A DNA stretch of 6,677 nt from Gammaproteobacteria bacterium (lineage in GTDB: Bacteria > Pseudomonadota > Gammaproteobacteria > Pseudomonadales > Azotimanducaceae): positions 1 through 6,677 of the forward strand of contig JABIVN010000301.1 of NCBI GenBank assembly GCA_018667205.1. Reading direction: 5' to 3'. The position numbers and the translations under genes were made by a program. The notes under the pieces were generated by a model. The model ran no database searches. It was given only the letters and a program-made list of their open reading frames with translations, and was not told where the DNA came from. Positions 1-5,712 of the stretch are shown one piece after another; the stretch's first letter is position 1; each line of letters opens with the position of its first letter.

Positions 1-559
1 CGTGGCTCGAGTTTTCTGCATCGAGATTGCCAGTCGGTTCATCTGCTAGCAGAAGCGGGGGTTTGAGTATCAGTGCTCGGGCAACCGCCACGCGTTGTTG
101 CTCACCGCCTGAAAGTGTTTCAGGAAAATCGTGTAGCCGGGTCGACAAGCCGAATTCGGCGAGGAGTGTCTCTGCATGACTTTCAAACTCCGGTTTTTGG
201 TTTAAACGCGCGGGAAGCCTGACGTTCTCTAATACAGTTAACGTTGGAACGAGGTTAAAGAATTGGTAAACGTAGCCAATATACTGCCTACGGAATGCCG
301 TCCGATTTCGTTCGTTTGCGGCGTGGTGTAAAAATGTTTTTTCTTTCAGTTCAAGGCTAATTTCGCCATTATCAAGTTCCAGTAAACCTGCAAGCAGGTT
401 TAACAGCGTTGATTTTCCAGAGCCGCTCGGTCCGGTCACTGACAGGGACTCACCCGCTGCAACGCTGAACGAAAGGTCACGAATGACGTCTATTTGACGA
501 CTACCGTCCTGGTAGTGCTTGCTGATTTTTTCAACATTCAGTGCCGAAGGCTTCTTCAT
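1..559 (-). CDS. ABC transporter ATP-binding protein, LolD/MacB type (C-terminus off the window)
   Basis: I translated this by hand; the reading frame runs off the left edge, leaving 186 residues of a family usually about 220-230 long. Visible motifs in order are Walker [10 protein letters not shown] (residues 43-51), the Q-loop [10 protein letters not shown] (Q99), the signature [15 protein letters not shown] (149-163), Walker B with catalytic Glu [12 protein letters not shown] (169-180, E174) and the D-loop. The H-loop lies beyond the edge. The signature and the TGNLD run are typical of the LolD/MacB/FtsE group, whose members hydrolyse ATP at the inner membrane for permeases acting on lipoproteins, macrolides or unknown substrates. 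The matching permease would be expected downstream, outside the window. The ATG at 559 is fixed by an in-frame TAG three codons upstream; no strong Shine-Dalgarno is seen. The substrate cannot be told from the ATPase. Confidence 0.95.
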   Translation of the reverse strand, partial: MKKPSALNVEKISKHYQDGSRQIDVIRDLSFSVAAGESLSVTGPSGSGKSTLLNLLAGLLELDNGEISLELKEKTFLHHAANERNRTAFRRQYIGYVYQFFNLVPTLTVLENVRLPARLNQKPEFESHAETLLAEFGLSTRLHDFPETLSGGEQQRVAVARALILKPPLLLADEPTGNLDAENSSH

Positions 560-671
560 TTTAGGCTATGACTCGCGGGATCAGGATAGAGACCAGCGTA
601 AAACAGTAGGGCGGTCAGAGATAGGGCGGTTTGCCAGATTATTCAATGTGTCAAAGGCCCAGAATGATGAT

Positions 672-705
672 GGGACTGAACTCACAGATTAGCTGACTCA
701 GTCCC
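672..705 (-). terminator. Possible hairpin at the 3' end of the acyltransferase gene
   Basis: An 8-bp perfect inverted repeat, GGGACTGA (672-679) and TCAGTCCC (698-705), with an 18-nt loop, spans the acyltransferase stop codon. It lies in the 138-bp gap before the ABC ATPase gene on the same strand. No U-run follows on the minus strand, so it is not a classical intrinsic terminator. It could stabilise the mRNA end or attenuate read-through. The rest of the gap (560-671) shows nothing I can support. Confidence 0.3.
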
Positions 706-1420
706 CACGTCTAGGAAACAGGTTCGAGCGGATCCAGCCAACCAAGGTGTTGTTCTTTAGAACGTAGTGCTCGATTGCCTGTGTATTCCTTTCCAGTTGG
801 CCGGGGTCTTTGAAAATTTCGCTTCTGGTAACCAGATCCCGGTCTGGGTCCAGAGGTTTAATGACCATCGCGGGGTTACCGGCAGCGATCACATTTTCCG
901 GAATGTCTGAGGCAACGACACTGCCTGCGCCAATCACGCTGTTTTTTCCAATCGTGACACCCTTGCAGATCGTAGCACCATCCCCGATCCAGACATTTTC
1001 TCCCAGTATCACGGGTCGGGTGACACCGACGACCTCTGTTCTGTCGTAAACGTCATGCCAGTCTGCATCGGTGATGTAGGCGCCGGCCGCAAACATGCAG
1101 TTGTCGCCGATGGAAATATGGCTGGCGGAGTCAAACCGGCAGCCTGGGCAGATGAGGACATTGTCGCCCACGGCGATGTGGCCCTGGTGATCACCGAAGG
1201 TCCAGGTAGAAAATGATACTTTTCTGTGGCCGTCGGTCACCATATGAACGTTATTGCCAACGTTGATGTGACGGCCATGTACGTTGACGTTCCATGGCTT
1301 CATTATCATGGGGTTGCCACCAAAAGATTCAAAATTCGGGGCGACAAAATGGCGGATATGCCACTGTTCGAAAACTCTAATTAGGTGTTTAACCCACAAT
1401 GGTCGGTGATCATTAATCAT
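698..1420 (-). CDS. Hexapeptide-repeat (left-handed beta-helix) acyltransferase
   Basis: A 240-residue protein of the LbH / maltose-galactoside O-acetyltransferase superfamily. Members move an acetyl or other acyl group from acyl-CoA to a sugar or related acceptor and work as trimers. Imperfect hexapeptide turns run from about residue 51 to 188, for example HINVGN, HIAVGDN, HISIGDN, VWIGDGATI, VTIGKNSVIGAGSVV, ending in the usual AAGNPAMVIKPL (179-190). The insert loop with WHDVYDR (121-127) carries His122, the likely catalytic base by analogy with this superfamily. A C-terminal helical extension (about 191-240) is rich in charged residues. No signal peptide or membrane helix is seen, so it is probably cytosolic. 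The ATG at 1420 is the only reasonable start because an in-frame TGA sits two codons upstream; the Shine-Dalgarno is poor. The acceptor is unknown; surface-polysaccharide modification is a family-based guess. Confidence 0.9.
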   Translation of the reverse strand: MINDHRPLWVKHLIRVFEQWHIRHFVAPNFESFGGNPMIMKPWNVNVHGRHINVGNNVHMVTDGHRKVSFSTWTFGDHQGHIAVGDNVLICPGCRFDSASHISIGDNCMFAAGAYITDADWHDVYDRTEVVGVTRPVILGENVWIGDGATICKGVTIGKNSVIGAGSVVASDIPENVIAAGNPAMVIKPLDPDRDLVTRSEIFKDPGQLERNTQAIEHYVLKNNTLVGWIRSNLFPRRGD

Positions 1421-1490
1421 AAGTCAGTAGGCTTAGCCGTTTAGGTGGGCGTGAGTGTAACAAATACCCTTTGTCCCACCGAAACGCGGT

Positions 1491-1518
1491 TTCACAGCAA
1501 GGTCAATTAGAGTATCTT
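1491..1518 (+). promoter_or_regulatory. Candidate sigma70 promoter for the nitroreductase gene
   Basis: TTCACA (1491-1496, one mismatch to TTGACA) and TATCTT (1513-1518) are separated by 16 bp. They lie in the 130-bp divergent region, about 32 bp before the TTG start. The position gives a short leader. It is found by eye only, and such matches arise by chance. Confidence 0.35.
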
Positions 1519-1550
1519 CTCACCTCAATTTTAACAGTGACTAAAACATA

Positions 1551-2102
1551 TTGGACGCCTTGCAAGCCATTCAAACGAGAAATTCTGCGGCCCGTCTGGC
1601 GGGCGCTGTTGAACAGGCAGATCTTGAACAAATTCTGAAGGCAGGATTTCGTGCACCGGACCATGGGTTACTCAGGCCATGGCGAATTCTCGTGATAGAA
1701 GGTGAGTCGCGGGATCGATTGGGTGCTTTGTTTGCGAAGGCGAAACTAACCCATGATCCGAGCCTTACAACGAACGCGCTCACAAAAGTTAAAAATAAAC
1801 CGCTTCGCGCGCCGCTTATACTGATCGTGGCAGCACGGCTTGTTGAACATCCAAAGGTGCCGGAGGTGGAACAGATTCTTTCGGCGGGGGCTATGGCTCA
1901 AAACCTGATGCTGGCGGCACATGCACTTGGATATGGGTCCATGTGGAGGACAGGGTCAATGACGTACGACCGGATTGTCGCAGAGGGGCTTGGCCTGGAG
2001 CTCAATGAAAAAATGATAGGGTTTCTATACGTAGGCCAAATTGAAGGAAACCAGAAGGCGCTGCCGGAACACGACGCTGCCCATTTTGTGACGCGCTGGT
2101 AG
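1551..2102 (+). CDS. ydjA: YdjA-type NAD(P)H nitroreductase
   Basis: A 183-residue protein, the same length as E. coli YdjA as I recall it, and collinear with it from MDAL at the N-terminus to the final aromatic residue. It belongs to the FMN-dependent nitroreductase family. YdjA is a minimal homodimeric member that reduces nitroaromatics poorly and has no clear physiological substrate. FMN-binding stretches are visible: the N-terminal TRNSAARL (9-16), RAPDHGLLRPWR (34-45), the central AGAMAQNLMLAAHALGYGS (112-130), and GFLYVGQ (157-163). The start is TTG at 1551: an in-frame TAA at 1542-1544 rules out any upstream start, and YdjA homologues begin at the same MDAL. No good Shine-Dalgarno precedes it, which suggests low expression. 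It is divergent from the acyltransferase gene and appears to be a single transcription unit. Confidence 0.92.
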   Translation: MDALQAIQTRNSAARLAGAVEQADLEQILKAGFRAPDHGLLRPWRILVIEGESRDRLGALFAKAKLTHDPSLTTNALTKVKNKPLRAPLILIVAARLVEHPKVPEVEQILSAGAMAQNLMLAAHALGYGSMWRTGSMTYDRIVAEGLGLELNEKMIGFLYVGQIEGNQKALPEHDAAHFVTRW

Positions 2103-2230
2103 GTTTATAAGGGGCGTTAAGCTTTCGGCCAGAGAACGAGGCTAAGCGACAGCGGTGGTCTGTATGCCACCACGACAAACGGGTTCCAGCGTTGTTTTCA
2201 GAATAACCGGCACGACGGCAACACAGTTTT

Positions 2231-2235
2231 AAGGA
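2231..2235 (+). promoter_or_regulatory. Ribosome binding site deciding the BRCT-protein start
   Basis: AAGGA precedes three consecutive possible starts: TTG 2237, ATG 2240 and ATG 2243. Spacing to these is 1, 4 and 7 nt. The 7-nt spacing favours ATG 2243, with ATG 2240 possible and the TTG unlikely. Confidence 0.6.
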
Positions 2236-2242
2236 ATTGATG

Positions 2243-2857
2243 ATGAATAAAACAAATAGGTCCAGGAATGCACTGCGTATTCAAGATCGTCTTATCGATG
2301 AACTCATAGGCATCTGTCGCGGGGTGATCGCTGATGGTGTTATCGATGAGCGTGAAGCGATATTTCTAGGGCAATGGATCGAGAACCATCGTGAAGTGGC
2401 AGATAAGTGGCCGGTAAACGTGGTGTACGCGCGTGTTACCGAAATGTTGCGCGATGGTATTTTGTCGACTGAGGAAAAAACAGAGCTGCTGTCGACGCTC
2501 CGGGATCTGACAGGCGAGGGATCCCCGCTGCAGGAACCTAATCAATCAACCACCTTGCCTTTGACGCGGCCTGAGCCGGAAGTGGACTTTGCCGGTAAAG
2601 TATTCACCCTGACCGGGAAGTTTGTTTTCGGATCCACGGTTTACTGCGAGGAGACGATAGTTGAAATGGGTGGAAGTATCTCCCATGCACCCACACAGAA
2701 GACGGACTTCCTGGTGATTGGTGAGTTTTGCAGTCCCGATTGGGTGCATACCACCTTTGGTCGCTCAATAGAGCGTGCCATTGACCTGCAGAAGCAGGGT
2801 AGTGACCTGAAAATCATATCAGAACGTTATTGGGTAGATTCGCTCGCATCGCAGTAG
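2243..2857 (+). CDS. TerB-like / BRCT domain protein
   Basis: A 204-residue two-part protein. Residues about 12-92 are predicted helical and contain two matching acidic motifs, ADGVIDERE (30-38) and RDGILSTEE (70-78). This DG-hydrophobic-x-x-x-E pattern recalls TerB-like helical domains. A polar Pro/Thr-rich linker (about 92-113) leads to a BRCT domain (about 115-202). BRCT hallmarks are FAGKVFTLTGKF at the start, the GG turn (143-144), TDFLVIGE (154-161) and the conserved Trp (W197) in ERYWVDSL. The BRCT resembles that of bacterial NAD-dependent DNA ligase. BRCT domains bind DNA ends or partner proteins, so a role in DNA repair or replication is plausible but unproven. The protein is likely cytosolic and not an enzyme by itself. 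The stop lies about 20 bp before the ffs -10 box. Confidence 0.88.
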   Translation: MNKTNRSRNALRIQDRLIDELIGICRGVIADGVIDEREAIFLGQWIENHREVADKWPVNVVYARVTEMLRDGILSTEEKTELLSTLRDLTGEGSPLQEPNQSTTLPLTRPEPEVDFAGKVFTLTGKFVFGSTVYCEETIVEMGGSISHAPTQKTDFLVIGEFCSPDWVHTTFGRSIERAIDLQKQGSDLKIISERYWVDSLASQ

Positions 2858-2877
2858 GATTTTCCTCTCCATATCCG

Positions 2878-2883
2878 TATAAT
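2878..2883 (+). promoter_or_regulatory. -10 box of the SRP RNA gene
   Basis: A perfect TATAAT lies 7 bp before the first paired base of the SRP RNA, as expected for a start near 2891. The hexamer 17 bp upstream, TAGGAT (2855-2860), is a poor -35 and overlaps the stop codon of the BRCT-protein gene, so the promoter begins inside that gene's end. Confidence 0.7.
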
Positions 2884-2890
2884 GATAATT

Positions 2891-2990
<100 letters not shown>

Positions 2991-2993
2991 TCT

Positions 2994-3257
2994 TTAATCT
3001 TCCTCCGTGTAAACGGCCAGCATCAGGTCCGCTGAGGCCACCAGCTCGCCCTCCCCATCCAGGTACCGAACGACTCGGGCGATAATTCGATCTTCTCGAT
3101 CGAAAAACCGTGATTCTAGCAACTCATGCTCATCCCTAAAGAAGCGGTCTTCGATGACCAAATCAAATTCTTTTGGCGAGACACAGTAGAACTCAGGCAT
3201 TTGCAGGTCGTCTGGTGATGGGGTTAATCCCTCATATGATGCGTGGCGCCAGATCAA
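2994..3257 (-). CDS. Small hypothetical protein convergent with ffs
   Basis: An open frame of 87 codons from TTG 3257 to TAA 2994-2996. I do not recognise a family. The product is acidic and non-repetitive. The second half, with RFFDREDRIIARVVRYLDGE then ELVASADLMLAVYTEED, has alternating hydrophobic residues suggesting beta-strands and faintly recalls the end of hot-dog thioesterase folds; this is a weak impression. No signal peptide or membrane segment is present. An in-frame TAG in CCTAGG blocks upstream extension. The only ATG in the frame (3200) would remove 19 residues and has no Shine-Dalgarno; an AGGT lies 10 bases before the TTG. The gene abuts the IS-remnant region, so it may have lost its original 5' end. 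Confidence 0.55.
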   Translation of the reverse strand: MIWRHASYEGLTPSPDDLQMPEFYCVSPKEFDLVIEDRFFRDEHELLESRFFDREDRIIARVVRYLDGEGELVASADLMLAVYTEED

Positions 3258-3309
3258 GATGCAAAGGACCTAGGCTTTGGCTGTCAAAACGGCTGCGCAT
3301 CGGTTGTGG

Positions 3310-3858
3310 TCAACGGATCATAGCGGCTGTTTTAGAGGACTTCCAATAAACACCCTCTGCCTTATTGGGTGGTAATCCACCGTTGTTTTGATGCGGTCTC
3401 ACATAGCGTTAGTAACGCGTTAGATAGCTCAGGATTGATCGCTGGGATTCCGCCGACGACCGATAACCCAACGCCGGCGTCCACGCCGTTTTTAGACTTC
3501 TAAAAAATCGTTCCAGAGGAGAATTATCCCAACATTTTCCTCGTCGACTCATACTTTGCTTCAGTTGTTGACACCGCACGGACTGACGGAATTTCAAGCT
3601 GGACGATGCCGAACCCAGGGGTTGCCGGGCTAACAGATCAAGGATAATCGTCAGGTAGGACCAATGCTGTCCGGCCCAGATGTAGGTCAGATCCTCGCAC
3701 CAGACTTGATTCGGTGGGTGGGCGGTAATGCTCGAAACAGTAAGTTCGTGATATCGGTGGGGCTGAGATGCCTTTCTATACCGATGTGCGACGCGACGAC
3801 ACCATGCAAAGCTCAGAAGGTCTTTAAAAAGATCATAATTATTGCCGCCAAAGCTCAA
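3310..3858 (-). pseudogene. IS3-family transposase (OrfB) remnant
   Basis: The minus strand encodes parts of an IS3-family OrfB with its rve/DDE integrase core. In order: QPHRYHELT, PNQVWCEDLTYIW (first catalytic Asp), SYLTIILDLLARQPLG, then a jump to FRQSVRCQQLKQSMSRRGKC, WDNSPLERFFRSLKT (catalytic Glu), and YRSSAESQRSILSYLTRY. In intact relatives about 40-50 residues with the HSDQG motif (second catalytic Asp) lie between the DLLARQPLG and FRQ segments; here they are missing without loss of frame. A TAA at 3409-3411 then interrupts the gene, but the same frame resumes with RYVRPHQNNGGLPPNKAEG and YWKSSKTAAMIR before a TGA at 3310-3312, which is the family's normal C-terminus. The N-terminal third and OrfA are absent. 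It cannot transpose. Terminal inverted repeats could not be paired by eye. Confidence 0.88.
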
Positions 3859-3866
3859 AGCTCAAA
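3850..3866. repeat. Short heptamer repeat, AAAGCTC x 2.4
   Basis: Two full AAAGCTC units plus AAA lie directly against the longer CATCAGG array. A further AAAGCTC occurs nearby at about 3808-3814. The array sits at the N-terminal end of the transposase remnant, where its frame stops resembling transposase. Confidence 0.75.
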
Positions 3867-3924
3867 CATCAGGCATCAGGCATCAGGCATCAGGCATCAG
3901 GCATCAGGCATCAGGCATCAGGCA
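3867..3924. repeat. Tandem heptamer array, CATCAGG x 8
   Basis: Eight perfect head-to-tail copies of CATCAGG run from 3867 to 3922, followed by CA. The minus-strand unit is CCTGATG. Unit length 7 is not a multiple of 3 and no stop occurs in any plus frame, so spurious ORFs read through it as a 7-residue repeat. The copies are identical, which fits recent expansion by slippage or copy-number change. The array marks the border between the transposase remnant and the Mur-ligase remnant. Function unknown. Confidence 0.97.
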
Positions 3925-4046
3925 AGGAACAACTGCAAGCCGCGTTTTGGATAGCGGTTAAAAAGTCTGACGTAGAATCAATAAACGAATCCTTTACGCG
4001 AAACATCGCGCGTTACTTACAGTGTTGCGCCGTAAGTATCCGGTTT
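3925..4046 (+). other. Unassigned stretch between heptamer array and Mur-ligase remnant
   Basis: No gene is supported. One plus frame is open from the array through this stretch into the first recognisable part of the Mur-ligase remnant at 4047 (EQLQAAFWIAVKKSDVE near its start, ARYLQ further on). It may be a more diverged or rearranged part of that gene, or chance. I see no RNA or promoter here. It may also hold the lost left end of the IS element. Confidence 0.35.
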
Positions 4047-4520
4047 GATCGAGTGCCAGAGATCGCTGCTGGATTCAGCACGACCATTTTTACACTCACA
4101 ACCTTGATCCGGCGAGTGAGGGCTTATGTTCTTTTGTCGGTGGTCAGATAAAAAAACCCGGGGCGCGGTAATATAATTGCGATTAAAGGCGCCACGATGA
4201 TGTCGGACTTTGACCACAATCCCCATAGTTTAAAAGCTGTTATCGATACGCTACGTCAATATTCAGCGCAGCGGCGATTGGTCATGTTGGAACACGGTAT
4301 CAAAACCTAACAGATCGTATTAGCGCCTGATCCTGTCGTCGCCGCACAAAGTTCTGTTGAGTACGCGAAAGAAGGTGATGTGTTACGCCGTCAAACCCTG
4401 GGCAGTAAAGATAAAGTCATCGAGATATTGGAAGCGCGTAAGCGCAGACAGCAAGTTACCGTAGGTCTGAGTGCTTACTTGGCGCATGGCATAAAATCAT
4501 CCCTAGCCAGGTTTTTTTAA
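4047..4520 (+). pseudogene. Remnant of a cyanophycin-synthetase-like Mur ligase (C-terminal part)
   Basis: Reading three-frame translation by hand reveals pieces of a Mur-ligase C-terminal region of the type seen in CphA and related amino-acid ligases. Segments in order: DRVPEIAAGF (from 4047); in another frame THNLDPASEGLCSFVGGQIK (4094-4153); then NPGRGNIIAIKGATMMSDFD (4155-4214) and HNPHSLKAVIDTLRQYSAQR (4215-4274), equivalent to the family's NPGR...DYAHNP motifs; then LEHGIKT, TAA at 4308-4310, QIVLAPDPVVAAQSSVEYAK (4311-4370), EGDVL and TLGSKDKVIEILEAR, ending at TAA 4518-4520. The frame change at 4150-4156 falls in a run of seven A's, explained by one extra A. About 35 residues appear missing between RRLVM and LEHGIKT. 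The ATP-binding central domain and N-terminus are absent. The gene is certainly dead; family assignment rests on recalled motifs, and the exact member (CphA or another) is uncertain. Confidence 0.72.
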
Positions 4521-4532
4521 GCGCGTTTTCAT

Positions 4533-5558
4533 TCACTTTTTGGTGATTGTCGCCTCCAGCAACTGCTGAACGCCCTGAACGTCAACACCAACCGTTACGT
4601 TCGACAAAGGCACGCCGAACCAGGGCCCGGGTTTGCTGGAGTGACGCTTTTCTGCAGCGACGACATGGCCGATGGTCATGCCGTCAGTGACAACGCGGAC
4701 CGCGCGTTGATCGGTCTCAAATAGTTCCGGAGCCAGAACATAAGCCACAGCGGTTGAATCGTGGTTGGGGTATCCATCCGAATATCCAACTGACTGATAA
4801 AAAGTACGATAGAAACGACTTGTGTCGAACAGGAATTCTACGTTCGTGCCCCCTTTTTTTCGCACGGAATTCCACCAGCGATCTGTCACGAGTACTTGTC
4901 TTGTTATATCCGCGGAAACCAGCGTCATATTCCAATCTGTCCCCATGACGATATCCGCAGCGTGTGGATCGCCCAGAATATTGGCCGAAGCAACGGGAGA
5001 TACATTCCCCATCACTTGCAGGACCCCACCCATTGCGACAACCTGCTTAACATTCTCAGCAAGATCCGGTTCCAATGCCAGAGCAAGCGCGATGTTAGTC
5101 ATGGGGCCCAACACGATCAACGTAACTTCTCCAGGGTTGTCCATCACCGTCTGAACAATGAATTCGGCCGCGCTCTTTTTTATCGCGTTTGTTTTGGGTA
5201 GTGGAAGGTTAATCTCTCCGAGCCCATCTTCGCCGTGTACATCAGCGGGAGAGGAGAGTTTCTTTATGTACAAAGGGCGGCTTGCACCTTCTGCGACCGG
5301 TACATTTTTTTCCATTATTTCAAGCAGACGCAAAGAATTGAGAGTGGCCAAATGCGTCTCTACATTTCCAAAGATGGTCGTTAACCCAAGCACTTCCAAT
5401 TGCTTCGATTTTAACGCGAATACGATTGCCAACGAATCATCGACGCCCGGGTCGGTGTCAATAATGACTTTTTCCGCACCTAACGCGACGCCGGGAGCGG
5501 TCAAAATGGTTAGATAGAGAAGCGTAAAAAGAGCGGGCGCCCGGTATTGAGTTGGCAT
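4533..5558 (-). CDS. Exported nucleoside hydrolase (IunH family)
   Basis: A 341-residue protein of the inosine/uridine-preferring nucleoside hydrolase family, which splits the N-glycosidic bond of ribonucleosides into base and ribose. Residues 1-28 form a Sec signal peptide (hydrophobic core ALFTLLYLTILTAPGVA, likely cleavage after ALGA), so it should act in the periplasm, probably in nucleoside salvage. The calcium site IIDTDPGVDD (32-41; D36, D40, D41) is intact, as are GNVETH (65-70), HGEDGLGE (108-115), LGPMTNIALAL (150-160) and MGG (176-178). H266-D267 in PNHDSTAV match the family's catalytic His-Asp, but the usual HDP is HDS. The motif commonly AEFN is ASAN here (190-193), so the sugar-contacting Glu is Ser. 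The ATG at 5558 has GAGG five bases upstream. The 154-bp gap to the SDR gene holds no clear promoter; AAGTCACA occurs twice in it. Confidence 0.93.
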   Translation of the reverse strand: MPTQYRAPALFTLLYLTILTAPGVALGAEKVIIDTDPGVDDSLAIVFALKSKQLEVLGLTTIFGNVETHLATLNSLRLLEIMEKNVPVAEGASRPLYIKKLSSPADVHGEDGLGEINLPLPKTNAIKKSAAEFIVQTVMDNPGEVTLIVLGPMTNIALALALEPDLAENVKQVVAMGGVLQVMGNVSPVASANILGDPHAADIVMGTDWNMTLVSADITRQVLVTDRWWNSVRKKGGTNVEFLFDTSRFYRTFYQSVGYSDGYPNHDSTAVAYVLAPELFETDQRAVRVVTDGMTIGHVVAAEKRHSSKPGPWFGVPLSNVTVGVDVQGVQQLLEATITKK

Positions 5559-5712
5559 TGGAACCTCGTAGCGTGATCAAATGTTATTTAGAGCATTGCT
5601 GTGGTGCTCGATTATGTCGATTGGACCGAACAAGTCACAGCGAGTCTACGTCTGCAAACAGGCATCGACAATGACGCGGAAAGTCACAAATCCAGCCTTT
5701 GTGGCTAGGCGC

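Noticed and set aside
698..2102. A joint acyltransferase-nitroreductase biosynthetic system
   Set aside because: The genes are divergent, belong to broad families and show no shared partner genes; nothing supports a common pathway.
2154..2171. Hairpin GGTGG-8 nt-CCACC after the nitroreductase gene as a terminator
   Set aside because: The stem is only 5 bp and no T-run follows.
3867..3924. CRISPR array
   Set aside because: Units are seven bases with no spacers, and no cas gene is present.
3664..3954. Plus-strand ORF whose end encodes a GIRHQAS-type peptide repeat
   Set aside because: It is antisense to the transposase remnant and the peptide repeat is only the heptamer array read in three frames.
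4017..4226. Minus-strand 69-codon ORF
   Set aside because: It is antisense to the Mur-ligase remnant, whose plus-strand motifs are recognisable; the minus reading matches nothing.
4754..5517. Several plus-strand ORFs of 64-119 codons
   Set aside because: All are antisense to the well-supported nucleoside hydrolase and show no family motifs.
5591..5609. GAGCA-9 nt-TGCTC inverted repeat in the gap before the nucleoside hydrolase
   Set aside because: Five-base arms are too short to separate from chance and no promoter anchors it.
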